DNA from: Mesorhizobium atlanticum
GTDB taxonomy: Bacteria > Pseudomonadota > Alphaproteobacteria > Rhizobiales > Rhizobiaceae
Reading direction: 5' to 3'
Assembly: GCF_003289965.1 (NCBI RefSeq)
Contig: NZ_QMBQ01000012.1
Span: 62,001-126,000, forward strand
DNA length: 64,000 bases
In this document: one piece after another, positions 17,012-25,266 of the stretch
How positions within the stretch are numbered: position 1 is the first letter of the stretch
Layout of the letters: the number at the start of each line of letters is the position of its first letter
Made by a program: the position numbers and the translations under genes
The notes under the pieces: model-generated
Told to the model about the DNA's origin: nothing
Database searches by the model: none
Seen by the model: only the letters and a program-made list of their open reading frames with translations

Positions 17012-18853
17012 TTGCATAAGGCCCCGTTCAGTTTCCTTGGCAGATCGGGCACCGGCAGATTTCTCTGGCTTGCGGTTTTGTTTGCACTCCTCGGTCCGGG
17101 CCTCAGTTTATTTGTTTTTGCAGCCGGCCGTATTGCCGGCACCAAAGCTGAGTCAGACCTGCGCGACCGTGCTCTTGCCGCGCGCCCGCTTGCAGCCGAC
17201 ACGTTGAAAGGAGACGTCGAGAAGCAGCGACTGATTCCTCGCGTCTTGGCTCGTGATGGTGCGGTCCAGGAGATGCTTCGCAGTCCGGGCACCGGTGGGG
17301 AAGCTGCGCTGGATGACAAGCTTCGAGCCATCGCGCGTGACGCCGCCTCTTCAGTCATCTACGTCATCAACAGTAAGGGAACGACGGTTGCTGCGAGCAA
17401 CGCCGGCGAGCCCACCAGTTTTGTCGGCCGCGATTACCGTTTCCGTCACTACTTCGTTGAAGCGATGGCGAGTGGCATGGCCACGCAATACGCGCTTGGT
17501 ACCGTCAGCAAGCGCCCCGGCCTCTTCTTGTCGAGCCGGATCGATGGACCGGAGGGGCCACTCGGCGTCGTCGTGGTGAAGGTCGAGCTCGACCGTGTGG
17601 AGTCGAGCTGGCGCGAGAGCGGTTTCGTGGTCTTCACGAGCGATGAGCGCGGCGTCGTCCTTTCGACCAGCGTGCCTCAATGGCGTTTTGGCGCTCTTTC
17701 CTCTCTTTCCGAGAAAGAGGCAAAAATCGCCCGCGATCATCTGCAGCTGCCTGGCGCAACGTTCGAGCCCGTTCCGCTTTCGCACCGCGGCGGCAACCTG
17801 GTCACCGCAAGTACCGCCGACAAGGCAGCCGGCTTTGTCACGGTTTCGCAGGATCTCGGCAAAGTGATCCCAGGTTGGCGGCTGTCACTGCTTATTCCTG
17901 CCGATGCAGAGATTTCCGCGGCGATGATGACAGCCCGCGCGACAGCACTGCTTGCCGTCGTGCTCGTTGCATTTGCCGTTTCCGTTATTGTGCGACGGCG
18001 CCGAGCGATCCGACAACGGCAGGACGCGCTTGCGCGTATGAACGCGGAACTGGAACATCGCGTCAACTTGCGTACGGCAGAGCTCCGCCGCTCGAACGAA
18101 GCGCTCGCAGCTCAGATAGCCGAGCGCGAGAATGCCGAGGCAAGGGTGCGCCGATTACGTGATGAACTCTCCCAAGCGAATCGCCTCTCAATTCTCGGAC
18201 AGATCGCAGCCGGAGTTGCTCACGAGATTAACCAGCCGGTCACAGCAATTCGCACCTATGCCGAAAATGCTTCACGTCTTCTCCAAGGCGACAGGCCGCA
18301 CGAAACCGCTGGGAATTTGAAATCGATCATCGCTATAACGAGACGTATCGGCGCGATCACCGAAACCTTGCGGTCGTTCTCCCGCCGCGCAACCGGTTCC
18401 ATAGGGCCAATATCGGTGGAGGAGGCGATCGACGGGGCGCTTTCGCTCCTTTCGGGCCGAATCCGCGAATCTGGCGTGACGATCGAACGGCAACGGACAG
18501 ATCCGCCTCCGATGGTGATGGCAAGTTGCGTTCGGCTGGAGCAAATTCTGGTCAATCTCCTGCAGAACTCGCTAGATGCCCTGAAGGGCCTGCCGGAGCC
18601 GCGGATTGAGATTGCACTTGCTCAGAACAAGGAAACAGTCAGCATTTCGGTTCGAGACAACGGTGCCGGCCTCGCCCCTGAAATTCGCGAGAGCCTCTTT
18701 ATGCCATTTAGCACAAGCAAGGAAAAGGGGCTCGGTCTTGGCCTGCTTATTTCAGAGGAAATCGCCCGCGAGCTCGGCGGCTCGCTGCGACTCGATGCCA
18801 GCCACGAGCAAGGGATGACTTCCTTCACCATCGAATTGAGGCGTGCCGAATGA
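17012..18853 (+). CDS. dctB: DctB, C4-dicarboxylate sensor histidine kinase
   Basis: 613 residues. Membrane helix at about 15-37, a periplasmic sensing region (about 40-300), a second helix at about 308-328, then a coiled linker and kinase core. The phosphoacceptor box is HEINQPVTAIRTYAEN near residue 405; ATP-binding boxes are LVNLLQNSLDAL, DNGAGLAPE and KEKGLGLGL. The start is TTG behind GAGGGTGG. Its last bases overlap the dctD start (ATGA). It senses dicarboxylates and phosphorylates DctD to switch on dctA. Confidence 0.94.
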   Translation: MHKAPFSFLGRSGTGRFLWLAVLFALLGPGLSLFVFAAGRIAGTKAESDLRDRALAARPLAADTLKGDVEKQRLIPRVLARDGAVQEMLRSPGTGGEAALDDKLRAIARDAASSVIYVINSKGTTVAASNAGEPTSFVGRDYRFRHYFVEAMASGMATQYALGTVSKRPGLFLSSRIDGPEGPLGVVVVKVELDRVESSWRESGFVVFTSDERGVVLSTSVPQWRFGALSSLSEKEAKIARDHLQLPGATFEPVPLSHRGGNLVTASTADKAAGFVTVSQDLGKVIPGWRLSLLIPADAEISAAMMTARATALLAVVLVAFAVSVIVRRRRAIRQRQDALARMNAELEHRVNLRTAELRRSNEALAAQIAERENAEARVRRLRDELSQANRLSILGQIAAGVAHEINQPVTAIRTYAENASRLLQGDRPHETAGNLKSIIAITRRIGAITETLRSFSRRATGSIGPISVEEAIDGALSLLSGRIRESGVTIERQRTDPPPMVMASCVRLEQILVNLLQNSLDALKGLPEPRIEIALAQNKETVSISVRDNGAGLAPEIRESLFMPFSTSKEKGLGLGLLISEEIARELGGSLRLDASHEQGMTSFTIELRRAE

Positions 18854-20223
18854 GTGGCGAAAAAGGGCCTGTCATCTTCGTTGACGACGACGAGGATCTG
18901 CTGCCCGCTGCAGGGCAGATGCTGGAACTTGCCGGCTTTAGCCCTATCGTCGTCAATTCCGCCGAAGCCGCACTCGCCAGAATCGACGAGAACTTCAATG
19001 GTCCCGTCGTCAGCGACATCCGCATGCCCAAAATGAACGGGCTTCAGCTCTTTGACCGGGTGAAAGCAATCGATCCGGACATCCCTGTTGTTCTTATCAC
19101 TGGGCACGGCGACATCGAGCTCGCCGTTGCCGCCATCAAGGACGGCGCTTACGATTTCATCTCCAAGCCATATGAGACCGACCGGCTTTTGGTGACGCTA
19201 GACCGCGCTTCCGAAACCCGGCACTTAGTCCTGGAAAATAGGCGCCTCAGGGATGCGGTCGTCCGATCGGCGGGCGAGATGCCTCTCCTAGGGAACGCGC
19301 CGAGTATGACCTGGCTGCGAGAAACGATCCGCCAGATCGCCGATACGGATGTGGACGTCCTTGTAGAGGGTGAAACCGGCACGGGTAAGGAGGTGGTCGC
19401 GGATCTGCTTCACCGCTGGAGCAGACGAAGCACGAAGCCGTTCGTGGCCTTGAATTGCGGCGCGCTGCCCGAAAGTGTTATCGAAAGCGAACTTTTCGGC
19501 CATGAAGCAGGCGCGTTTACCGGCGCGCACAGGCGCAGGATCGGTCGCCTCGAATACGCGAATGGCGGCACGCTATTCCTCGACGAAATCGAGTCCATGC
19601 CGCCTGCGCTCCAGATTAAACTGCTAAGGGTACTCGAGACCCGTCAGGTCACGCCACTCGGAACCAACGAAATCCGCAGCATCAATGTTCGTGTCGTGGC
19701 GGCGACGAAGGTCGATCTGAGCGATCCAGCCGCCCGCGGTGACTTCAGGGAAGATCTATATTTCCGCCTGAACGTCGTGACGGTCCATATCCCGCCTCTT
19801 CGCGAGCGACGCGAAGACATCCCGATCCTCTTTGCGCATTTTTTGGAACGCGCGTGCAAACGCTTCGGCAAGCCAGTGTGGGAGATAACCGCGGCCGTGC
19901 GTAATCATCTCCTGGGCCATGATTGGCCCGGCAATGTCCGCGAACTTGCGCATTTCGCGGATCGGGTTGCATTGGGACTTGAAGGGGTGCCGAATTCGCT
20001 GCCTGGAAAAAGAGACGCCGAATTAAGCCTCTCTCTTTCCGAAAAGGTTAGTCTTTATGAGGCGACCGTCATCCGCAACGCATTGCGGGAATGCGATGGC
20101 GACGTGAGGCGGACGACCGCGTTTCTGCAGGTGCCCCGCAAAACCTTCTACGACAAGCTGAAACGCCACGGAATAATTCCAGGCGTGTATCGAAGCAGCC
20201 CCGATTGTTCGAAATCTTCTTGA
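18850..20223 (+). CDS. dctD: DctD, sigma-54 response regulator
   Basis: 457 residues in three parts. The receiver domain has acidic residues FVDDDED and the phosphoaspartate in VVSDIRMPKM near residue 55. The AAA+ domain has Walker A GETGTGKE near 174 and the sigma-54 loop GAFTGA near 221. The C-terminal Fis-type helix-turn-helix reads RRTTAFLQVPRKTFYDKL. The start overlaps the dctB stop by four bases, so the pair is coupled. Acts on the divergent dctA promoter. Confidence 0.94.
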   Translation: MSGEKGPVIFVDDDEDLLPAAGQMLELAGFSPIVVNSAEAALARIDENFNGPVVSDIRMPKMNGLQLFDRVKAIDPDIPVVLITGHGDIELAVAAIKDGAYDFISKPYETDRLLVTLDRASETRHLVLENRRLRDAVVRSAGEMPLLGNAPSMTWLRETIRQIADTDVDVLVEGETGTGKEVVADLLHRWSRRSTKPFVALNCGALPESVIESELFGHEAGAFTGAHRRRIGRLEYANGGTLFLDEIESMPPALQIKLLRVLETRQVTPLGTNEIRSINVRVVAATKVDLSDPAARGDFREDLYFRLNVVTVHIPPLRERREDIPILFAHFLERACKRFGKPVWEITAAVRNHLLGHDWPGNVRELAHFADRVALGLEGVPNSLPGKRDAELSLSLSEKVSLYEATVIRNALRECDGDVRRTTAFLQVPRKTFYDKLKRHGIIPGVYRSSPDCSKSS

Positions 20224-20531
20224 ACTGGCCCGTCGCGGAAAGGCTGCAGTGGGCTCATGGGGACCGGGAAAATGAAAGCTGCTTGCGCCCAATATACACT
20301 TGATCCGTGCGGATAAGTGAGGGGCGCGGTCTTGGCCGCATATCTGCTTTTTCGGTCGATGCGTGCTCATGCAGTTGCGGCGAACTGCCAACGAGCACGC
20401 GCTGTAGTCGCCGAATTCGGCAAAAAAAGGATCTGCTGCGACATCGGCGCCATCAACGCAGACTGACACAATCTGTCAAATTCCGTGACCCGTCCTCTAT
20501 GTTCCTCATGACTTCCTGCTAGACTCGAATC
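20224..20531. other. Intergenic stretch between dctD and the LacI-type gene
   Basis: About 310 bases; no gene, repeat or consensus promoter could be supported. Confidence 0.35.
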
Positions 20532-21563
20532 ATGACTAAGCGCCCCACAATTGCAGATCTCGCCCGCGAAGCCGGGGTTAGCGTAGCGACCGTCGATCGG
20601 GTTTTGAACGGTCGTCGATTGGTGAGGGAACAGACCGCACGACGGGTCTGCGAGGCGGCCCGGGCCATCGGCTACAACGCAGCTGGTCTGATCCAGCAGC
20701 GCACGCAGCGGATTTTGCCGGAGTACCGATTAGGCTTTATTCTCAGAATGCCGGCCGAGCATTTCTATCAGGATTTCGCGCGAGAGATCAAAGCTGCTGT
20801 CAGCGCGGCACAGTCCTTCCGGGGCATTCCAGTCGTTGAATTCGCGCCATCGCATAGGCCTGGCGAGCTGGTCGAGTTGCTCGAGGACATGGGTGCTCGC
20901 TGCCACGCGATCGCAATGATGGCACCGGATCATCCAACCGTCACGGCAGCTGTCGAAGAACTCAAGTCGAACGGAACCCCGGTTTTTTCGCTACTTTCCG
21001 ATTTTGCCGCCGGCGTGCGCGAGGGCTACCTGGGCCTCAACAATCGCAAGGTTGGACGGACGGCCGCCTGGATGTTTTCCAAAGTTGCAACAAGGCCGGG
21101 CAAGGTGGCGGTCTTGGTCGTCAGCCATCGTTTTCAGGGCCCCGAATTGCGAGAAACCGGCTTTCGCTCATACTTTCGTGAGAAAGCGCCGATGTTCGAG
21201 GTGCTGGACACGCGCGTGAACCTCGATACACGGCAAACCACCTACGAGGCCACACTCGATGTCATACAGCGCGAATCCGAACTTGTCGGCTTGTATGTCG
21301 CCGGCGGGGGCACGGAGGGCGCCATCGCTGCGCTCCGGGAAGAGGGCGAAGGTCGGAATCTCCTCGCAATCGTCAACGAGATCACGCCAGAGTCGCGGGC
21401 AGCACTCGCGGACGACATCATTACGATGGCGGTTTCCACCCCCCTGCGCCTACTTTGCCAGGAGTTGATAACGCTGATGGCCAAGGCAATCGAGACAGGC
21501 ACCGCAGAGACGCCATGGCAGACGTTCTTGCCGTTCGAGATTTATCTGCCGGAAAACATTTGA
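20532..21563 (+). CDS. LacI-family transcriptional regulator
   Basis: 343 residues: an N-terminal LacI helix-turn-helix and hinge (IADLAREAGVSVATVDRVLNG) followed by a periplasmic-binding-protein-like ligand domain (about 70-340). Such proteins usually repress sugar or polyol uptake genes, but no transporter lies next to it here: upstream is dctD and downstream a non-coding stretch and a nod box. It may have lost its partners when the island was assembled. Ligand unknown. Confidence 0.87.
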   Translation: MTKRPTIADLAREAGVSVATVDRVLNGRRLVREQTARRVCEAARAIGYNAAGLIQQRTQRILPEYRLGFILRMPAEHFYQDFAREIKAAVSAAQSFRGIPVVEFAPSHRPGELVELLEDMGARCHAIAMMAPDHPTVTAAVEELKSNGTPVFSLLSDFAAGVREGYLGLNNRKVGRTAAWMFSKVATRPGKVAVLVVSHRFQGPELRETGFRSYFREKAPMFEVLDTRVNLDTRQTTYEATLDVIQRESELVGLYVAGGGTEGAIAALREEGEGRNLLAIVNEITPESRAALADDIITMAVSTPLRLLCQELITLMAKAIETGTAETPWQTFLPFEIYLPENI

Positions 21564-21943
21564 GGCAAACTCGCTCTTTTGAGCGCCTCGCTACGACAGA
21601 GCATAACGACAGAACTCCGCCATATCCTCATCGAACGTTCATCGACCCTGCTCCCGTATTCCTCTCGTTCGGCCCTCTCCGCGAGATGAAACCGGAGAGC
21701 CGCATAACTGCGCAACCAAACCATCACCAAGGCTGATGTGAGGAGCTTGCCCACAAAGCCGCACCGCGGCCATTTGATCGTCGCGAAATCAGAAAGCCGC
21801 ACTCAAGGCGCGGTTCGGCGGGCGAGATCGAATGCCTGGAAGAATGACGATTGGATGTGCAACAGCCTTCGAACTGCCAGCGATCGCTTCTGCAATAGGT
21901 GACACAGAAAGTCGCCGTTCAATCGTTATGCAGCCGCCATACA
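21564..21943. other. Intergenic stretch before a nod box
   Basis: About 380 bases with no recognised gene. The overlapping reading frames on both strands show no family resemblance. Confidence 0.35.
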
Positions 21944-21990
21944 ATCCACCGTGTGGATGAGTTTTATCGAAACAATTGATTTTTCGAAAT
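21944..21990 (+). promoter_or_regulatory. nod box 1 (plus strand)
   Basis: 47 bases that follow the NodD-binding consensus: ATCCA, GTGGATG, ATCGAAACAATTGATTTTT, ending CGAAAT in place of CCAATC. It reads toward an acyltransferase remnant and then the carbonic anhydrase gene. The 3' half is slightly degraded. Confidence 0.82.
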
Positions 21991-22062
21991 TTTCGAAATG
22001 GGGCAAATCTCGATCTGACTGGTTCAAAGCACATCGAGCACACGTAAGCAAATGGTCCTCGA

Positions 22063-22264
22063 ATGCGTGGAAATGACAGTCGGCCAATACCGCCGAAGCC
22101 ATTCGCAACTTTCGATCTCTTGAATCAGGTGGCCTTGAAGGCTGGCGGAGAGGTCGTTTCTTATCACGACTTTCTGTGCGACGGCACGATATGCAAAACC
22201 GAGATCGGCGACAAATTCCTTTACCGGGACAGCAGCCACCTTTCCTATGAAGGATCAGAGATAA
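22063..22264 (+). pseudogene. C-terminal remnant of an acyltransferase with SGNH domain
   Basis: The frame gives LCDGTICKTEIGDKFLYRD then SSHLSYEGSEIM, the characteristic ending of membrane acyltransferases (acyltransferase 3 type) that carry a C-terminal SGNH hydrolase-like domain. The membrane part is absent and the frame then runs on without homology over the next gene. A 60-base piece (22201-22264) is nearly repeated at 51036-51100. Probably what is left of a nod-box-controlled sugar O-acyltransferase. Confidence 0.65.
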
Positions 22265-22324
22265 TGCACGGCCCCCTTTTTTCAATTGGAAGAGCATCAG
22301 TCTGCGTAAGGAAGGAAAAGCAAT

Positions 22325-23074
22325 ATGCATCGTCGTCACCTGATCAAAGGGGTCGTTGCAAAGGGCGCTTGCCTCATCTGTGCCGCGGCCGCGCGCGCGG
22401 ATGGGGCCCATTGGGGATATACGGGTCAGGAGGGGCCCGAGCACTGGGCCGATCTGGACAGGAAGAATTTCGCTTGTTCGGCGGGTACGCAGCAATCACC
22501 CATCGATATTACCGACGCCGTCAAGGCCGACATGCCGCGTATCGCCGTAGATTGGCAGAAGGGCCGGCGCAAGATGGTGAATAACGGCCATACCATTCAA
22601 ATCAATATGCCGGAAGGCAGCACGCTGACCCGTGGGGATCGCACTTTCGAACTGATCCAATTCCATTTTCATGCGCCAAGCGAGCATCGCGTAGCCGGCA
22701 AGAGTTTCCCGATGGAAACGCATTTCGTCCACAAGGACACAAAGAGCGACAGCTTTGGTGTCATGGGCGTCTTTCTGATACCAGGCGCGACAAATGCTAG
22801 CTTCGCAAGCGTGGCAGCGGTCTTGCCTGCGTGGCCAGGCGCGTCAATGGCCGTCGATATCGATCCCACCGGGCTTCTCCCGGCCTCGCTGAGCTACTGG
22901 ACCTATGAGGGATCATTGACGACGCCGCCCTGCACCGAGAACGTCCAATGGATGTTGGTAAAAGAACCGGTAGAGGTCGACGCTGCGGATATTGCCCGAT
23001 TTGTCTCGCTCTACCCCCAGAACGCACGGCCGATCCGTTCCCCTAATCGGCGCTTCATCCTAGGCTTCGACTGA
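22325..23074 (+). CDS. Alpha-type carbonic anhydrase, exported
   Basis: 249 residues with a Tat/Sec-like leader (RRHLIKG, then a short hydrophobic run and AAARA, about 1-26), so it is probably periplasmic. The alpha-CA fold is plain: HWGYTGQEGPEHW, SPIDI, zinc histidines in FHFHAPSEH (about 113, 115) and ETHFVH (about 132), and SLTTPPCTENVQW. It interconverts CO2 and bicarbonate. An alpha-type enzyme is known from Mesorhizobium loti, where it is made in nodules. AAGGAAGG precedes the ATG. Here the only promoter-like element upstream is nod box 1; no -24/-12 site was found between 22000 and 22325. Confidence 0.93.
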   Translation: MHRRHLIKGVVAKGACLICAAAARADGAHWGYTGQEGPEHWADLDRKNFACSAGTQQSPIDITDAVKADMPRIAVDWQKGRRKMVNNGHTIQINMPEGSTLTRGDRTFELIQFHFHAPSEHRVAGKSFPMETHFVHKDTKSDSFGVMGVFLIPGATNASFASVAAVLPAWPGASMAVDIDPTGLLPASLSYWTYEGSLTTPPCTENVQWMLVKEPVEVDAADIARFVSLYPQNARPIRSPNRRFILGFD

Positions 23075-23102
23075 GGCAGTAACGAACGTTGGCCCGCAGC
23101 GG

Positions 23103-23135
23103 AGGCGGCCGCAGAATGCGACGGCCGCCTTTGTT
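23103..23135 (+). terminator. Rho-independent terminator after carbonic anhydrase
   Basis: A GC-rich stem AGGCGGCCG / CGGCCGCCT around a ten-base loop, followed by TTGTT, 29 bases after the stop codon. Confidence 0.75.
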
Positions 23136-23807
23136 GCCGATCCCGATGAAGATGAAACGGCCGAACATCGCGGCCGAGATAACCGCAATGCAGGGCGATT
23201 TCGTTAGCGGGTCAGCGATGTGTCATATGCACCGGAGTGCGTTTCATCCATGACTCTTCGGGCCCGGGCGTGATCGCCTGCCAATACATAGGGCGCTGCT
23301 CTATTGGGTAATATAAGGCATCGCCACTGGGCGACAGGAGCCCCGGCCAGATCCGGGTCGGCATCGAGCCCACCACTCATCCCAAATGCGGCATCCCTTA
23401 GTCTCGGCGCGTTAGCGGCTTTGCGGTGGAGACCCGCTTCCGGATCGGCAGTCGAGGCGTGCGTGTCGTCCGACCGCTTATAGCCTTTGGAGGTACTACC
23501 GCTGTTGCGCCCTCACCGGCATAGAGGCGTGTTCACAGGCACGTTCCGCGCTGCAGCAACGGCATCATGCGGTCCCGCATCTTGCGGCCAGGCCAGCCAG
23601 AGGCGCTACCCCCTCACTCCTGTACGACAGTTGTGACTCACCGGCGAAGCCAGGGCATAGCGGTCTCAACGTTGCCCCCCAACAATCTTCTGTCGGGTTT
23701 GTCGAGTTCACGATAGAAGCCACTTTCAGCCGATCTCTTGCTTTGCCTCAGGCTAATCGACTGAAAAGAACCGACAAAATTCGTTCTTCGGCTCGATCGT
23801 TCAAATT
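23136..23807. other. Non-coding or decayed stretch
   Basis: About 670 bases without a convincing reading frame. It may contain decayed insertion-sequence material, but no terminal repeats or transposase motifs could be identified. Confidence 0.35.
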
Positions 23808-23821
23808 GGCACGAATCTTGA
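23808..23821 (+). promoter_or_regulatory. Sigma-54-like element upstream of the hydrazine cassette (weak)
   Basis: TTGGCACGAATCTTGA: a perfect -24 half (TGGCAC) and correct ten-base spacing, but the -12 dinucleotide is GA instead of GC. An imperfect NifA-like TGT-N10-ATA lies at 23700-23715, a suitable distance upstream. Both are one base off consensus, so this is only a candidate. Confidence 0.3.
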
Positions 23822-24021
23822 GCATCTCCGTTGCCAAGCGGGCAGCAGCAGACGGTCGTGATTCATGTCGCGGGTAGCCACGATAGATTGAAGCAAAGCG
23901 ATGCTCTGCGGTCGCGCACGCGCTCCTCCTAGCAAGGTGTGTGCGCACGGAACGGCCGAATAGTCTTCGAAATGCAACATCGCCCACGCGGAAGCAGCGT
24001 ACAAACTTCATGGGATGAGAA

Positions 24022-25260
24022 ATGGACGCTTCCACTATTTCAGTCGTCGGTACACGTCTTGCGCGATATAGGCGCATGTTCGTCGCTGAGAGATGCCTGA
24101 TTTCCTTCGCAATGGGCATCTTTGCACTGCTTCCAGTTTACCTGTTGTCGATTGGACGAGACGAGATCTTTTTTGGCTCGATCTCAGCAGCAGGCATGGC
24201 GACCGCCATCTTAATAGTCTTGATCAGTCCCTCGCTCGCCCGGCAATTTAGCGTGCGTAGGCTTGCACCTATCGGCGGGCTTCTCTATGCAGCAGGCTGC
24301 GCGACCATCCTCGTAAACGAGTTTTCGGGCGTGCGCGCGACACTCCCCTACTTCCTGAGCTACATGCTGCAATCGGGCGGATGGGCGCTGCACTTCACCG
24401 TGGGCTCGATCTGCATTGCCGCCCTCTCAACCGATGCAGACCGGTCATCGAGCTTCATGGCCTACTCTGCATTCTCAACCCTAGGGGTAACCTGCGGACC
24501 TCTGCTAAGCAGCGTCCTTACCCGCTTCGCCGGTTTGGACACGCTGGACATGTTCATTCTGGCGATGCTTGCGGCGACGGCTGGCTCCGCATTTTCATCG
24601 TGGGCAGCGCAGCGTGCGGCAAATATCCGCGACGCCGATATCCCCGATAACGCCTCGCTCGCACGCGATCTCTTCACTCTCCTCTTCAGCAATTCTGCAA
24701 TGTTTTTTGTACTCGTACTGCTGTCGGCAAGCATTTACACCACGTTGATAAACTTCCAAGCGCCATTTGCGAACAAATTCGGTCTCCGGTATGAAATATT
24801 CTTTGGCTCTTGGGCGATAGGAGTAGTCAGCTCCAGGTTTGCAATTGGTCCGCGCGTGAGCCGTGGTGCGGCCGACCGGATCTTGCCGCTACTCCTGGGC
24901 GGGATGGTCATTTCGCTTCTCGGTTTCCACTACTCTCCGGGCCATCCTGTTATTTACGCGGTGGGATCACTGGCGACCGGCATAACCTATGGGCTATCGT
25001 ATCCCCTGATGCAGGCAGAAGCTGTCCGCGTGACTGCGCCGCAGTCACGAACTTTGGTGCAGATCATCTTCAGTCTTTCCTATTTCCTTGGCCTGTATCT
25101 CTTCCCTTTCGCCGCCGGCATCGTCTCAGTTCACCTAGGATACAATACACTGACGTTGTTAATTGCCGGCCTAGCCCTACTGCAAACGGCTATTGCTCTG
25201 CTTGGCTATCGCGCGACCCGGCGCAAGCCGGCTTCGACGGTGGCCGGCAACAAAGGCTGA
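24022..25260 (+). CDS. MFS transporter, probable exporter of the cassette product
   Basis: 412 residues, about 12 hydrophobic segments in two halves separated by a polar loop near residues 195-215, as in major facilitator proteins. The start follows a GGGATGAG-type site. Only six bases separate its stop from the next gene, so it belongs to the same transcript as the N-N cassette. The transported substrate is inferred, not visible: an exporter for the hydrazine-type product is the simplest reading, but uptake cannot be excluded. Confidence 0.82.
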   Translation: MDASTISVVGTRLARYRRMFVAERCLISFAMGIFALLPVYLLSIGRDEIFFGSISAAGMATAILIVLISPSLARQFSVRRLAPIGGLLYAAGCATILVNEFSGVRATLPYFLSYMLQSGGWALHFTVGSICIAALSTDADRSSSFMAYSAFSTLGVTCGPLLSSVLTRFAGLDTLDMFILAMLAATAGSAFSSWAAQRAANIRDADIPDNASLARDLFTLLFSNSAMFFVLVLLSASIYTTLINFQAPFANKFGLRYEIFFGSWAIGVVSSRFAIGPRVSRGAADRILPLLLGGMVISLLGFHYSPGHPVIYAVGSLATGITYGLSYPLMQAEAVRVTAPQSRTLVQIIFSLSYFLGLYLFPFAAGIVSVHLGYNTLTLLIAGLALLQTAIALLGYRATRRKPASTVAGNKG

Positions 25261-25266
25261 AGCACG

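Noticed and set aside
22183..22200. GGCAC ... GC before the carbonic anhydrase as a sigma-54 promoter
   Set aside because: The spacing is 8 bases, too short for RpoN.
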